Position numbers and translations under genes: made by a program. 64,000 nt of DNA from Porphyra umbilicalis. Taxonomy: Eukaryota; Rhodophyta; Bangiophyceae; Bangiales; Bangiaceae. Below the pieces are notes generated by a model that was not told where the DNA came from, searched no databases, and saw only the letters and a program-made list of their open reading frames with translations. The number at the start of each line of letters is the position of its first letter. The stretch's first letter is position 1. Shown here piece by piece: positions 44,362-55,095 of the stretch. The stretch is taken from assembly GCA_002049455.2 (NCBI GenBank), contig KV919060.1, positions 32,912-96,911 on the forward strand, in the 5' to 3' direction.

Positions 44362-46055
44362 GCGGCGCGTGTCGGAGGGGTCTCCCCCCCGCTGGCGGCC
44401 GCTCCCATTGGCGGCGGGCATCTCCAACACCTCCCTCGGCAGCGGCGGCGGGGGCGGCATGGAGGATGGCCCCCGCCGCATTTTTGGCTGCCGCCCGGGC
44501 GTCCGCCCCCGCCGCCTGCGGCGGCAAGCGTCCCTCACCTGCGTGGAGGGCATCGACGAGAAGGCCACCGCCGACGCGCTGCCGCCGCCGGCGCCGACCC
44601 CCACGGGCGACGGCAGCGGCAGCGGCCGTGGTGGCGACGACAGTGGGGGGGGCGCCGACGGTGACGGTGGCGGCGGCGGCGGTGGCGTCACCTCCCCGCG
44701 GTGGGTGAGGGGGTTGGCCAAGCGGCGGGTGGCCACCCCAGACGCGGGCGCCGACGGGGACGCCCCCACCGTCGCGTTGGGTGGCACGCTGCGGGGCGTC
44801 CGCCGCCGACGTGGCGGCGGCCGCGACGGCGGCCGTGGTGCGGGGGACGCCCGCGGCGGTGCCGCGCCGTCGGCCGCCGGCGTCACCCCGTCTGCGGCCG
44901 CCAGCGGCGGCAGCAGCGACGGCTACCGCAGCGGCGGCGACGGCGGCGCGCCGCACGGCGGCGGTCCGTCCGCCTTTTCGCGGCACGCGTCGTTCGAGGA
45001 TTTGACGAGTTTGCCCGCGAGGCGCCGCGGACGCGCTCCCACGAGGAGCTCTCCGCACGCTCCCTCCCGCGCGTGTCGGGCTTGTCCCCGCCGCCGCCAC
45101 CGCCGCCGCCGTCGTCGTTTCCGCCGCCGTCGGCGGGCGTCAATGGCAACGCCCCGCCTCGGACGGCGCCGCACCGTTGGCAACGGGCGGCGGCGGCGCG
45201 CCGCCGGCTTCGCTCGGCGCGCCCTCGCCGCCGCCATGGTCGTCGCAGCTCATCAAGACGGCGGATGAGCTGGCGTCCCACAGTACGGGCGCGCGCACGC
45301 TCCGCCGGTGTGGGGCCACCTTTGACGCGCGTGCCGCGGCTGCAGACGGGGGTGCCGTCGGCGCCGGGGGCGGCGCGGCGGGCCGTGCCGCCGCGGCCGC
45401 TGCCGGCGGTGCGCCCCCGGCCGCCCCGTGGCCACAGTCGTCGTTTGCGGCCGACGGGGGCGCGCGCGTGTCTTCCACGACCCCGTCCCCCGAGCCGTGT
45501 GCCGCAGGCGGCGCGGCCGCGTCTGCGGCGGCCGCGGCGGCGGCGGCGGCGTACCTGGCGTCCCCCTCCTCCCCCTCCCCCCCTTCTTCGCCACCACAAC
45601 GCGCTCTCTCCTGCTCGCCCGCCTATACGGGCGCCCCGGCAGCGTCCCCGTCACCACTGCCGTCCTGAGGCCGGTGCTCCGCGGCGAGCGGGCGGTCGTC
45701 GTCGACGCGCAGTCGGTGGCGCTGGGGGCTGCGTGGGTGCCCTACCGACGCAACCCGATGTCGTTTGCGGTGGTGGTGCTGGGCGGAGTCGCTCCGGGCG
45801 TCGGCGCCCCGTTTTGTCTCGTGGAAGTGGGGGGGGACGTGCCGGATGAGGGGGGGCGTGGCGCCGCCGTCGGCGCTGGCGGGGTGGGGGGCTTCAACGC
45901 GGCGAGCGGCGTCGTCCCGGCGGCCGCTATTTCGCCGACGCGTCCGTCGCCGTCGCCGTCTGCGTTCGCGTTGCAGAAAAGGGACGCCCACACCGCCGCC
46001 CACGACGTGGCGGCGCGGACTGGGGCGGCGACGGCGGCGGCGGCGGCGGCGGCGG
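43508..46055 (+). CDS. Low-complexity Gly/Ser/Pro-rich host gene, left part
   Basis: A succession of + frames carries coherent low-complexity coding: DVLRRIKRRGREKMPAWRSG, GNAGLLFRNRRRTEP, RSWDDLAGLPSAND, RRQASLTCVEGIDEKATADA, RHASFEDLTSLPAR, SSQLIKTADELASHSTG, ATTTRSLLLARLYGRPGS, SVALGAAWVPYRRNPMSFAV. The repeated (W/F)(D/E)DLxxLP motif suggests short docking motifs. Frames change at G/C runs such as 43906-43926 and near 45560-45590. The right end is a (GCG)n poly-Ala tract into which the CACTA element is inserted at 46055. The start is uncertain (ATG 43508 is one option). Function unknown. Confidence 0.45.
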
Positions 46056-46095
46056 CCCTACAAGAAAATTTGACCGAAAATCCCAGGTTTTCTGC
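46056..46095 (+). repeat. CACTA left terminal inverted repeat
   Basis: Begins CCCTACAAGAAAATTTGACC and continues into the first aatcccaggt subterminal motif at 46079. Further motif copies lie at 46101, 46113 (inverted), 46153 and 46195. Confidence 0.85.
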
Positions 46096-46937
46096 CTCGA
46101 AATCCCAGGTCGCCTGGGATACCGAGCCAAACCCACTTCCATGGAGCGATTTACCTGGGATTCCGTGCAACGGCGACCTGGCCCGTGCGGATCGACCTGG
46201 GATTTCGAGTCCAATGTCGCGGATCGGCCTGGATGGGATCCTCAGCCTCTCTGCTCATGCCGCTTCGCACGCCAACAATCCCCGCCAGCTCGGAACAAAT
46301 TGTGAAGTGGCCGTGTCCTCATACATTCCCGACCTTCGGCCTGCCCCATCGCCACCGCGGCGTAGTGACACGTCAGGCTTCAGGGAGGGAGGGTATCCCC
46401 GGCTGGGCTTGTGCCCCGATACAGAAGGTCCGGTGACGCGGGCCGGCGGCGCTCTGGGCCGCCGCCAAGCGACCATTCCGGCATGTGGGGACATCAGGAC
46501 CAGCATGCCTCGAGCTGTCAGACTGGAGCAGGGGGGGGGGTGCAGCGGGTGGAAGGTGGCCAACACAGCGATGCATTGAGCCCCTCTCGTGTGCGTGCTG
46601 GAAGGGAAAAGTGAGACTTGTGGCCACCTGGTCGAAACACCTGAGGCTTATGACGAGCGAGCTGCTTCCAGTCTGGCCTTCCACCGTTGAGATCTAGATG
46701 CCGATGGAAGCTTCCAGAGCATTCCACTGTCAGCCGTGCAATCCTGCCATTTGATAGGGCACTGCTTCGCCCTGTTAGCCTGTAAAAGAGTCTCCCATGG
46801 CCTTACCGACGATGTGTTCCATCAGCCATCGACACTCGCATTGCCACCGCCGGTGCTCCTTCTTCGCCGCCTCGTCATCGACCTGCTGCTCCAGCTCCCC
46901 CCCCTATCCCAACCTCCACCCCCCACCAGCAGTGGCC

Positions 46938-49897
46938 ATGGTACCCTCTGGCGTCGGCGAGCGGTACGCCTGTTACTGCCCATCCTGCACGGACGACGGC
47001 CGCAGTGGTCCCAACTCGGTGTGTCGGTCAACTTTTTTTATCCACCGACAGCGTGAAAAGCGCCGTCGTCTGGAGCATGGCGGCCACGGTGGCGGTCCAG
47101 CAAATGCCCTACTCCCCAATGGTGGGGGGGGGGACCATCAGCGGGCGACGGGCTTTCGGTGCCGTCGGGCGGCCAGGGTGGACAACCGCCAGGGGATGAC
47201 GGCGCCAGCGCACAGGCGGCCGTCGAGGCGGACCGGCGCCGATGCGATGCGGACGAAACGCCGGACGCAAGTGTGGCATCCAGCGATTCCACGTCAAACG
47301 ACGGATCAGACGGATCAGACGGGTCAAACGACGTGCCACCACCGGATTTCATCGCTGATCCGGAGCCAGAAGATCAGATTGGGGCTCCACCAATCCCGAT
47401 TTACCAACCAACCGTCAGCACGAACGAAGTGCGTCTGACGGTGGGCCAGTTTAAGGATTGCAGAGCAGACCTTGCGCTGCATGCCTTTACAGTTCAACAC
47501 GATTTGACGCAAGCGTCGATTGCGGATCTACTTCAATTAAGCTCCTCCGCGGCCACGTACTGCACGCCCCACCTTATGGAGCGTTTCGTCGATGCAAGCG
47601 TCAACTTGGAGACAAGGTTAGTCGACTGTTGCGTCCACGGGTGCGTGGCCTTCACCCATACGCGCGCGCAACAGACCACGTGCGACGCTTGCGGATCACC
47701 GCGCTTCAAAGCCAACGGCAAGCCGGCCAAACAGGTCACGTACTGGTCCTTCACATCCTGGTTGGCTCACCTTCTCAGCGACCCCATAATTGGGAAGTCA
47801 ATGATGGAGAACATGGCTGCGGCGCGCAAGGCTGTGGATGAAGTGGCCGACGGGGTCCACGACTACCCCCACAGCTCGAACTTCCGTCACTACCGCGAAG
47901 CAGGACTACTTGATCACGGCCCTTTCGTACCAGTTAACTATGGAACCGACGGCTTTCAGTTCTTTCGGCAGAACGGGTTCGAAGGCTGGCCGGTAACGGT
48001 CACACCCCTGAGCCTGAGCCCTAACCAACGGACGCGCATGAAGTATCAGCTACTGCTGGTCGTAACGCCTGGGCCAAGACAACCTGCCGACCTCGAATCG
48101 TTTCTACACCCCATTGCGGCGGAGTTAAACGAGCTGGCCAAGGGTGTTCCCGGTCTAATAGTAGCCAACTCGCCAACCCCAGTCGTGTTAAGGGCCGGAG
48201 TGCTCAACTTTACGACGGATCAGCCGGGCGGCGACAAGCTCTGTCAGCTAACTGGCGTCAGCAGCTACATTTACAACCGTTTTCGCTTCTTCCAGGGAAT
48301 CTACGCTCCTGCAAGTAGCCATGTCTACTTCCCGCCTAAGGATCTAAGCGGCAAGTCTCTGTTCAAAGTACGTGACTGCATTGCACCGCGACGCACGGCC
48401 GCAAGTATCGCCGTAAGTGCGGCTGAAGTGGAGGACGCGCGTGCAGAAGGCAGATCGGTCGCGTACCAGACAAGGCTGCAGCAGAAGAGTGGCGTCAAGG
48501 GCTACTCCCTGTTCTTCGCGCCCAGCCCAGCAATGCGCACCGCCTACCCGCACATGAAACACTTATGGACAATGGGTCCTACCGCCGCCCCCTACGATAC
48601 CATGCACTTGGTGCTCCTAAACGTTGTGCCGCACCTGTGGAAGCTCTTCGCTGGGCTTAAGCTGGTAAACAACAAGAAGGACGAAGACTACTTCTTACCG
48701 AAGGCGACGGTGGCCCTCATCGGCCGGGAGCTGCGGGAGGCGCGCCAGACGGTGCCCCTGGCCCAGGCCAGATCTCTGAGAAATATCGACATCCATCAAA
48801 AGTCCTTCAAGGCGGTCGACTGGATGCACTTTATCCTGTGCAGCGGAGAAGTACTGCTGGCAAGTCGGATTCCAAGCGCCTTCTACAAGATCTTCATGGC
48901 ACTAAGCCGCGCCTGCCGTCTGCTATTCCGACCTAGGGGCGTATCTGAGGCGGATATCCAGTCGATTGACAACGATCTCAAGTACTTCGTGACCAACTAC
49001 TACGATAAGATATACCGCGGATCGGCCGAGCGGTTACCGCTCTGCCTGTCTACAATTTCTTCTCTTCTAGACATTGTTCCGCTGCTCCGCGCGTGCGGCC
49101 CAGCCTGGGTCGTCTGGCAGTTTCCGATGGAGCGGAAAATTGGGACGCTGGGAAAGCTGATCCGCTCCAGTTCAAGACCGCACGCCACCCTCGTCAAGAA
49201 TGTCACGCTCAAATGCAAGGCCGACCTCATTACTTCCTTTGGCCAGCAATACTTACCCACCGAATGGGCAGAAACAACTAAGAAACGTTGGACGGCGCCC
49301 GGTCTTCCTCGCGGCAGCCTGAAGGTACCTCAGGATGTCGGCGCTGACTGCGCGCTGCTACCACCTAGGAGCGAGCCGGTGGGCCTTGAAGGGGCGGAGC
49401 TTTCCAGTATGCGGGCAGTGCTGATCCAAGAGAACGCCGACGAAGTGCCTCTTCAGGTTTTGGCTAAGAAGTACTACCGAGCTAAGCTGGCGTCCGGAAA
49501 AATTGCCGGATCTAGGCCTGTCGGGTCGGACTGCGACAAGCGCCGGCGCCGCAACTACTTGGTACGGATCAACTCCCGAGAAGATTGCTTCCTCCCCGAC
49601 GGTTCCGTGGGGGAGCGCTCAGTCTCAACGTTTGGGGCCATCTTACACTACGCGGCCGTGTTCATTGATGGCCAAGCAATGGCCTTCGCCTACGTAGAGC
49701 GCGTTAAGTCGGCTAAGGACCGCCCCGGCCGGTATGGTTACGCGGCGACCAAGTACGGGATTGAGTGTATCCTCGGGCTAGGCGGGTCGTGCGGATACGT
49801 ACCAGTCGGCGCCGTGGCCGAAGTTGTCGCCACAATTGGGAGAGAGGGCCTCCATTTTGTGTTGTTTAATAGGGAGCCGTTTTCTGAGGACCTGTAG
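46938..49897 (+). CDS. CACTA transposase (TNP2-like, Transposase_21), one homopolymer frameshift
   Basis: ATG 46938 opens MVPSGVGERYACYCPSCTDD, a Cys-rich head. At the ten-G run 47124-47133 the frame moves and then stays open to TAG 49897, giving ~985 residues. A zinc-finger CCVHGCVAFT...CDACGSPRF (47626-47715) precedes YWSFTSWLAHLLSDPIIGKS. The TNP2 core is clear: NYGTDGFQFFRQNGFEGWPV (first acid), LLLVVTPGPRQPADLESFLH, APYDTMHLVLLNVVPHLWKL (second acid region) and QFPMERKIGTLGKLIRSSSR (Glu region). The transposase cuts at the terminal inverted repeats and reinserts the element. Apart from the G run it appears intact, so the copy may be active or recently so. Confidence 0.85.
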
Positions 49898-50511
49898 AAC
49901 CAGAAGGGGTGGGCTAAGAGGACGCAAACCACTTGTCATTGGATTTAATTAAGCGTGTAACTGCCTAAAAATAATAGAAAGCAGTGACGAAGACAAGAAC
50001 AACTGCCATATTTACTTTGTACACGCTAACAATTGCAGCTCTGATTCATTCCAGTGACGTTTCTACGCCAACCGGATCTCGACCGGACCCAGGGCCCACG
50101 GAGGCCTCTGGGCCGCACGATCTCGGAAGAGCGGTCGAGGGGGCGGCATTGGTTTCCAATGGCCTCTGGCGGGGGTGCCCGTTCACCAGCACCGCCCGGC
50201 GGCAGCTTTCCGCCACCAGTGCTTCGTGGGCGCTCTACGGAAGGGGGGCGCTCAGAGCCTGCGCACTGTGAGTATTCTGGCCACGGCCCAGACGATGCCA
50301 GCGCACACCTGGCCACACTGACTACCACGGTGTGAGTGACGCGGTCACCGCAGTCGCAGGCACCACCCCGTCGCATCCAACGTCGCCTTCACCGTCGCGT
50401 CTCACAAAGGCACGCACACTCCCCGCCCCTTTTGCACCTGTCATCTGTGTCGCACTCTCGACGCTCCTTCCCCGATACCCCTGGACCGATCCTTTCCCGA
50501 GCTCCCGTAAC
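49898..50511. other. Spacer between the two CACTA genes
   Basis: No coding signal. It should carry the transposase 3' UTR and the accessory gene promoter. Confidence 0.4.
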
Positions 50512-51893
50512 ATGGCGGCCGGCCGCAAGCGAGCGCGTGGTGCTAGCGGTACGTGTTGTTCGTTTCTTTGGATCTGATGTATATCCACTGCCCCCACCCC
50601 CCCACTCCCCCCCAACATCCCCCGTTCTGAGCGTGATTATGCTCTTTGTCCGTACGGCCACGTGTTATAGGTGTGTGATATGCTGTCCCATCTTTGTATG
50701 GACACCCGGTCCTCCTCGTCTGTCTTTTTTCGGCACAGAATGGTGTACATACGGGGGGAATGCACACTGGTATGGTGACTGACGAGACCGAAATACTTGA
50801 GTGCTTTCCTTTGCGTTGTGTTTCTTTGTGCTCGATATCCTTCTCTTCGATCCATTTCGTTTTCTTTCCAGGCAATTTGGCCGCCGCCGTCGCGGCGGCT
50901 GCAGCACTGCCGGCGGCGGCTCCCCGCGCGTCGAACGACGCATCGTCACCCCCGCGAGCGCAGCCGAATCGAACTTCGGGACGCCGGCGCGCGGCCGTTG
51001 CCACGCCGCCACCACCGCCGAATCGTCGGCTGTCCTCTCCCCGCGAGGCGTTGCCCCCGCCCCCCGTGCGAACGCGTCTCTCTTCTCGCGGTGCCGGCGC
51101 GCCAAGCTCTTCGGCGACGGGGGCTACTTCCGCGTGCCCGAACGGGCGCGGCAGCGCCGAGGCTGCGGCCGTTCCGGCGAGCCCTGCTGGGCCTGCGGCG
51201 GTTTTGAACGGCTCTTCGGAGCGCCCGCTGGTGGTTCTGCCCGTCCCATCTCGGTCACGTGGGGCGGGCAGGACCCGCGGCACCACGAACGGCCGGTGCG
51301 GATTCGATCTTCACCCGGACCCGGATGCCGCGCGGCGTGCGGTGGCGATACCCGCAGCCGCCGTCAACCGCTTGCCAGTTTTTCAGGTCCTTAACATCTC
51401 TGGGCCGGACGTGATACACATCAAGCGGCTGGCAAAGTCGGCCGCTAAGGTGTTTGACCCCCTCGTCACCTTCTGCGCACAGGCGCGAGTGGACATTGAC
51501 GTGGCCGTCCGGCACCTTGAGCGGTTCGAGCCGCGGCTGGGCGTTTGCGTTCGGAGCTGGGGTGCCTGCTGTCTACTGTCTAAGGTAGCCAACAACAGCG
51601 CGGCCTATCACAAGGCGCTCGCAAAGAAGGGGCAGGCCGGGCAGGCGGCGGCCGCGGCGGCGACGGCGGGCGGGGCAACGCTCCCGTCGCCGACACGGCC
51701 GCTGCCACCGCCGCCGACACGGCGGCTGCCACCGCCGCCAACACGGCCGCTGCCACCGCCGCCGAATCGGTCGGTGCGACCCTCGTCACCGGCTGCACGG
51801 GTCAGATCGGGAACTAACGCCAGCGATCACGCAACCGTTGACAGTGCGACGGGTGCCCAGTCGGCCGAGGATTTCTTTGCTTCTCATCGCTAG
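50512..51893 (+). CDS. CACTA accessory protein, two exons (TNPA-like role possible)
   Basis: Exon 1 is 50512-50548 (MAAGRKRARGAS); the intron 50549-50871 starts GTACGT and ends TTTCCAG; exon 2 is 50872-51893. The join restores a Gly codon and gives 352 residues. The N-terminal half is Ala/Pro/Ser-rich. A folded part follows: FDLHPDPDAARRAVAIPAAA, FQVLNISGPDVIHIKRLAKS, FDPLVTFCAQARVDIDVAVR, CVRSWGACCLLSKVANNSAA. Then comes a Pro-rich repeat (LPPPPTRP). AATAAA at 51896-51901 directly follows the stop. In plant CACTA elements a second protein binds the subterminal repeats. Position and size fit that role, but no homology is visible. Confidence 0.75.
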
Positions 51894-52413
51894 TTAATAA
51901 ACACAACCATCCGACCTGTTCACAACATTGTCTAATCAATGAATACTTGACTAAACGGAATATTGCTATTATAGCAAGCTGTCAAGTATACTCGAACACA
52001 GCGTACAGCAGAAACTGATATGCCAGTACGTAATACCGTACTTCCCTCTTATATGTAACATTCTTTGAAGGTATCCCAGTGTAAGATTGTGCAGTCACAA
52101 CTGCACTCATACTTGAATATGGACCATTGCGCTGTCTGACAGCATTGCTCTCAGCCACCCATCTATGCAACGTGGATGCCTGTGAGCGAACCAAAGTCCA
52201 TACAATCCCAGGTTGTACCTGGGATTCTAAGCCCCAGCGATGCCCGAAGATCCCAGGCAAGCTGGTATTCCGCATGAGCTTGAGGTCCTTTTTTCAGGGC
52301 TGTGAAGGTCTTCGACCTGGGATATTGAGCCACACAACCTGGTTTTTTGTGCCACTTCACCTGGTATTATGGGCCATAAAACTTGGGATTTCTCGTTAGA
52401 TGTTCTAGTAGGG
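51894..52413. promoter_or_regulatory. CACTA right subterminal region
   Basis: AT-rich DNA followed by clustered aatcccaggt/acctgggatt motifs: a facing pair at 52204-52226, then 52315 and degenerate copies near 52335, 52358 and 52381. In CACTA elements such repeats are the accessory protein's binding sites. Confidence 0.65.
52374..52413 (-). repeat. CACTA right terminal inverted repeat
   Basis: Read on the minus strand it begins CCCTACTAGAACATCTAACG and pairs with the left end over about 39 bp with roughly nine mismatches. Confidence 0.85.
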
Positions 52414-52800
52414 CGGCGGCGGCAGCGGCGTGGGAGGTTACGGCGAGGGACGCGAGGGGGTGCCGGGGGGCGGGACACAGACCACTGCCAACCCCCCTGC
52501 TGTCGCTGCTGCTGCGCTGTCCCCTGCAGTCGGCGAGCACGCCCTCCCCGCCGTTCACACCGGCGACCGCGTCTTTGTGCGCGTCGCGAGCGGCGACGCG
52601 ACGGCGGCCCCCGCCGCATCGTCCGCGGCGGCGGCCACGTCGACCGCCGCCACTGTGGCGGCGGCCTCTGGCGGCCATGGCGTGGAGAGTTGGGAGGGCT
52701 GCACAAGCGGTGGGCGACGGAGGCGTCCGCCGTGCTGGTCGTCGACGTGTCTCGGGTGGCAGCGGTGCCCGTCTGGGGGGCGCGCCGGCCATTAGCTGGC
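52414..52800 (+). pseudogene. Low-complexity host gene, right part beyond the CACTA insertion
   Basis: Removing the element and one cgg copy joins the left poly-Ala tract in frame to AAAWEVTARDARG. After a G-run coding sense continues as GTQTTANPPAVAAAAL and HTGDRVFVRVASGDATAA, then in another frame LHKRWATEASAVLVVDVSRV and AAVPVWGARRPLAG. The stop is uncertain (52795 or 52998 depending on frame). Confidence 0.4.
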
Positions 52801-52994
52801 GCACAGACAGAACAGATTCGAGGAACCAATAAGGATACAGCCGGCGTGTGGACCAGAGGAAATCGTGCACAAAAAATCAAAAACGCATATTGTGCTCATG
52901 TCGCTCGTACGCCCGCACCTGCACCCCGGTGCCCTCTGATATTGCTCTCACACCCGTACATGCACATCTACTATGTGCACCCCCACACACACAT

Positions 52995-53954
52995 CTAGTC
53001 CTCAATGTCGAAAATTACTTGCGACAATGAGCGCATGGACGCCACGGAGCGGGTATGATGGCGCTTCGCGTCTTTCCGCGCCGCTTCGGCGGCGGCATGC
53101 TGGCGGTCGAGGTGGTCGACCACAGCGTCACGCTCGGCCGCCAGCTGCTGCACCACATCCGTCGCTTCGTCTAGCCGCTGTTTGGCGGCCTTCCGAGTCT
53201 GCCTGGCGAGGAACCACTGTTCCTCGCCCGCAGAGCGCTTCCTCGTTGGCTCGGGCGACACCGCCAGGACAGCAGGCTCAGAGGTGGCGGCGGCGGCGGC
53301 GGCGCAGGTGGCGACAGGGGCCGCGGCACCGGTGGCGTCGCCACCCACGGAAACGGCCACGGCAGCCATCGGCAAAGGGCGGAGCGGATGAGCGTGTAGG
53401 GCCAGCGGCGGGGCCGACACTGGCGGCGACGGCGACCACAGCGGCGGCGGCTGCAGCAGCGACGGCGGCGGCGGCGGAATCGAGGGAGGGGGCGGGGGAG
53501 GCGGCGGCGGTGGCGGCGGGGGCGGCGGCGGGGGTGGAGGCGGGGGCGAGGCCGCGAGCGTAGGCGACGGCGACATCGAGGGAGGGGGCGGGGGAGGGGG
53601 CGCTGCAGACCCCGGCTGCGGTGGCACACGCGCAGCGGCGCCCGCCAGTGGCCGCGGCTGCGGTGGCAGCAGGAGCCGCTGTCGGACCTGTGTCTGTGGC
53701 TGCGGCGGCGGCGGCGGCGGCGGGGAGGGCGGTGCAGACGGCGCGTAAGCGTCAGGCGACGGCGACCACGCGACCCCTGCCCCGCTTGGCGACCACGGCG
53801 GCGTGGCGACCCGGAGCCCGCCAGGACGGGTGGCCGCCGCCGCCGGGCTACCGTGGCGGCTGCCCGGATGGCAAGCCGTCCGTGACCAGCGGTATGCCTC
53901 GCCCGTCGACATCGTCGACGCCGAGGGAGTCTTGTCGAAGTGTGAACGAGACAT
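52995..53954 (-). CDS. Pro-rich protein with C-terminal coiled coil, unidentified
   Basis: ATG 53954 (MSRSHFDKTPSASTMSTGEA) opens a 319-residue single-exon protein. The middle is a long Pro/Ser/Ala-rich stretch. The C-terminus is charged and helical: WFLARQTRKAAKQRLDEATD, VVQQLAAERDAVVDHLDRQH, then SVASMRSLSQVIFDIED. A tatata box at 54164-54169 lies ~210 bp upstream on the minus strand. Layout (low-complexity head, terminal coiled coil) is typical of transposon accessory proteins, but no family is recognised. Confidence 0.55.
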   Translation of the reverse strand: MSRSHFDKTPSASTMSTGEAYRWSRTACHPGSRHGSPAAAATRPGGLRVATPPWSPSGAGVAWSPSPDAYAPSAPPSPPPPPPPQPQTQVRQRLLLPPQPRPLAGAAARVPPQPGSAAPPPPPPPSMSPSPTLAASPPPPPPPPPPPPPPPPPPPPPSIPPPPPSLLQPPPLWSPSPPVSAPPLALHAHPLRPLPMAAVAVSVGGDATGAAAPVATCAAAAAATSEPAVLAVSPEPTRKRSAGEEQWFLARQTRKAAKQRLDEATDVVQQLAAERDAVVDHLDRQHAAAEAARKDAKRHHTRSVASMRSLSQVIFDIED

Positions 53955-54163
53955 GAAGTCGGTGGTGGGGGTGGCGGGGGGCGTCAATCGGAATAGGGGT
54001 GGCGAGGGGCGTGAGGTAACGGGGGCGGGGGGATACCAGATTGACAGGGGGGGAAAGAGGCGGCAGGAGAATAGAGGTCATGCGCGCTGTGGGCGGGGGG
54101 GTGAGTTGCGCGGGGCCAGAGGTACGAGACCAACAAGCGAAGATAGGCCGGGATCCGTCGAGT

Positions 54164-54169
54164 ATATAG
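54164..54169 (-). promoter_or_regulatory. TATA-like box for the coiled-coil gene
   Basis: tatata within ggactatatactcgac on the minus strand, about 210 bp 5' of ATG 53954. Confidence 0.35.
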
Positions 54170-54349
54170 TCCTACATGGCAATCCAGGCAACGGGCGTCA
54201 GTCAATGAGGTGGCCACTCGCCGTCGGACACCATCTGGGCATCGAGGGGGCAACGGGGGACCCGCCCCTCCAGCGCAGTCGGAAAAGGGGACCGACAGGA
54301 GGGACCAAAGGCCGCCGCCGAGAACCGGCGCCCCGCCACCCCAGTCGCA

Positions 54350-54540
54350 GTGGGTGCCAGGGGGGGGCAGACGGGGGGCAACAGGGGGGTAAGATGGGGG
54401 GCAGCAGGGGGGGTAGAGGGGGGGCAGCAGCGGGGGGCAGCGGGGAGGCAGCAGGGCGGGGCAGATAGGGTGCAGCAGGGGGGGGCAGCGGGGAGGCAGC
54501 AGGGGGGGCAGAGGGGGGGCAGCAGGGGGAATGGGGTACG
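54350..54540. repeat. G-rich minisatellite
   Basis: Irregular repeats of ggcagcaggggggg and ggcagcggggag units, strongly purine-biased on the + strand, so a candidate quadruplex- or triplex-forming tract. Confidence 0.8.
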
Positions 54541-54824
54541 GATAGCCCTAGGGAATCGTTGCCGCCACCGCAATCGACGTGGGTCGCAGGGGGGGCGTTG
54601 AAGGGGCAGAAAGACTGCGGGGGGGTGCCGACAGCCAGCTGGAAGGGGCGTACCGTTCGCGTCGGTCGCAGGGTAATGCGGGGGGCTGGCAGCAACGGGG
54701 GACCACCCGCCGCGAGCTGCCTGATCGGGCGGGGGCGTGGAGGGTCGGGAGGGCTGAGTTCTCCGCCCTAGCAGGACCGCGCCTGATGACTCCCGTCGGC
54801 GGGAGTTCGGGGGCGGCGATATCG

Positions 54825-54830
54825 TATAAA
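54825..54830 (+). promoter_or_regulatory. TATAAA box
   Basis: tataaa within cgtataaaatgg. It is followed about 110 bp on by ATG 54936 of a short reading frame that ends at a splice-donor-like gtaagc in a duplicated 77-bp block. Possible promoter of an unresolved + gene. Confidence 0.35.
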
Positions 54831-54941
54831 ATGGTGTCGCCTTCGACGAGCCAGCACCAGACCGACGGCATGAGCCCACGACAACGAGCACCACCCCCCA
54901 CCTCCCGCCTAGACCTCCCACCCCAACCCACCGACATGCCC

Positions 54942-55095
54942 ATCCTTCTCCCGACTGGCATCGCCGCTACCTGTCTCGTAGTCCCACCATTTCGGGCCAG
55001 GTAAGCCACGTCTCGTTTATCCTTCTCCCGACTGGCATCGCCGCTACCTGTCTCGTAGTCCCACCATTTCGGGCCAGGTAAGCCACGTCTCGTTT
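54942..55095. repeat. Exact 77-bp tandem duplication
   Basis: The block from atccttctcccgactggc to cacgtctcgttt occurs twice back to back (54942-55018 and 55019-55095) without a visible difference, so it is recent or under homogenisation. Each copy carries gggccag|gtaagcc, a good splice donor. Confidence 0.93.

Larger units (their letters stand above)
46056..52413. mobile_element. Complete CACTA/EnSpm-type transposon, 6358 bp
   Basis: The left end CCCTACAAGAAAATTTGACC and the inverted right end CCCTACTAGAACATCTAACG match at about 30 of the first 39 positions and closely resemble the CACTACAAGAAAA ends of plant CACTA elements, with CCCTA for CACTA. Each side is flanked by cgg, consistent with the 3-bp target duplication of this superfamily, although the target is (CGG)n so the duplication is not independently provable. 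Subterminal aatcccaggt/acctgggatt repeats occur at both ends. Inside lie a TNP2-type transposase (+) and a second gene (+). GC content is visibly lower than in the host genes. Confidence 0.88.

Noticed and set aside
47159-47161. Transposase start at 47159
   Set aside because: The codon there is GTG. The real head with ATG 46938 and a Cys-rich motif lies upstream across the ten-G run.
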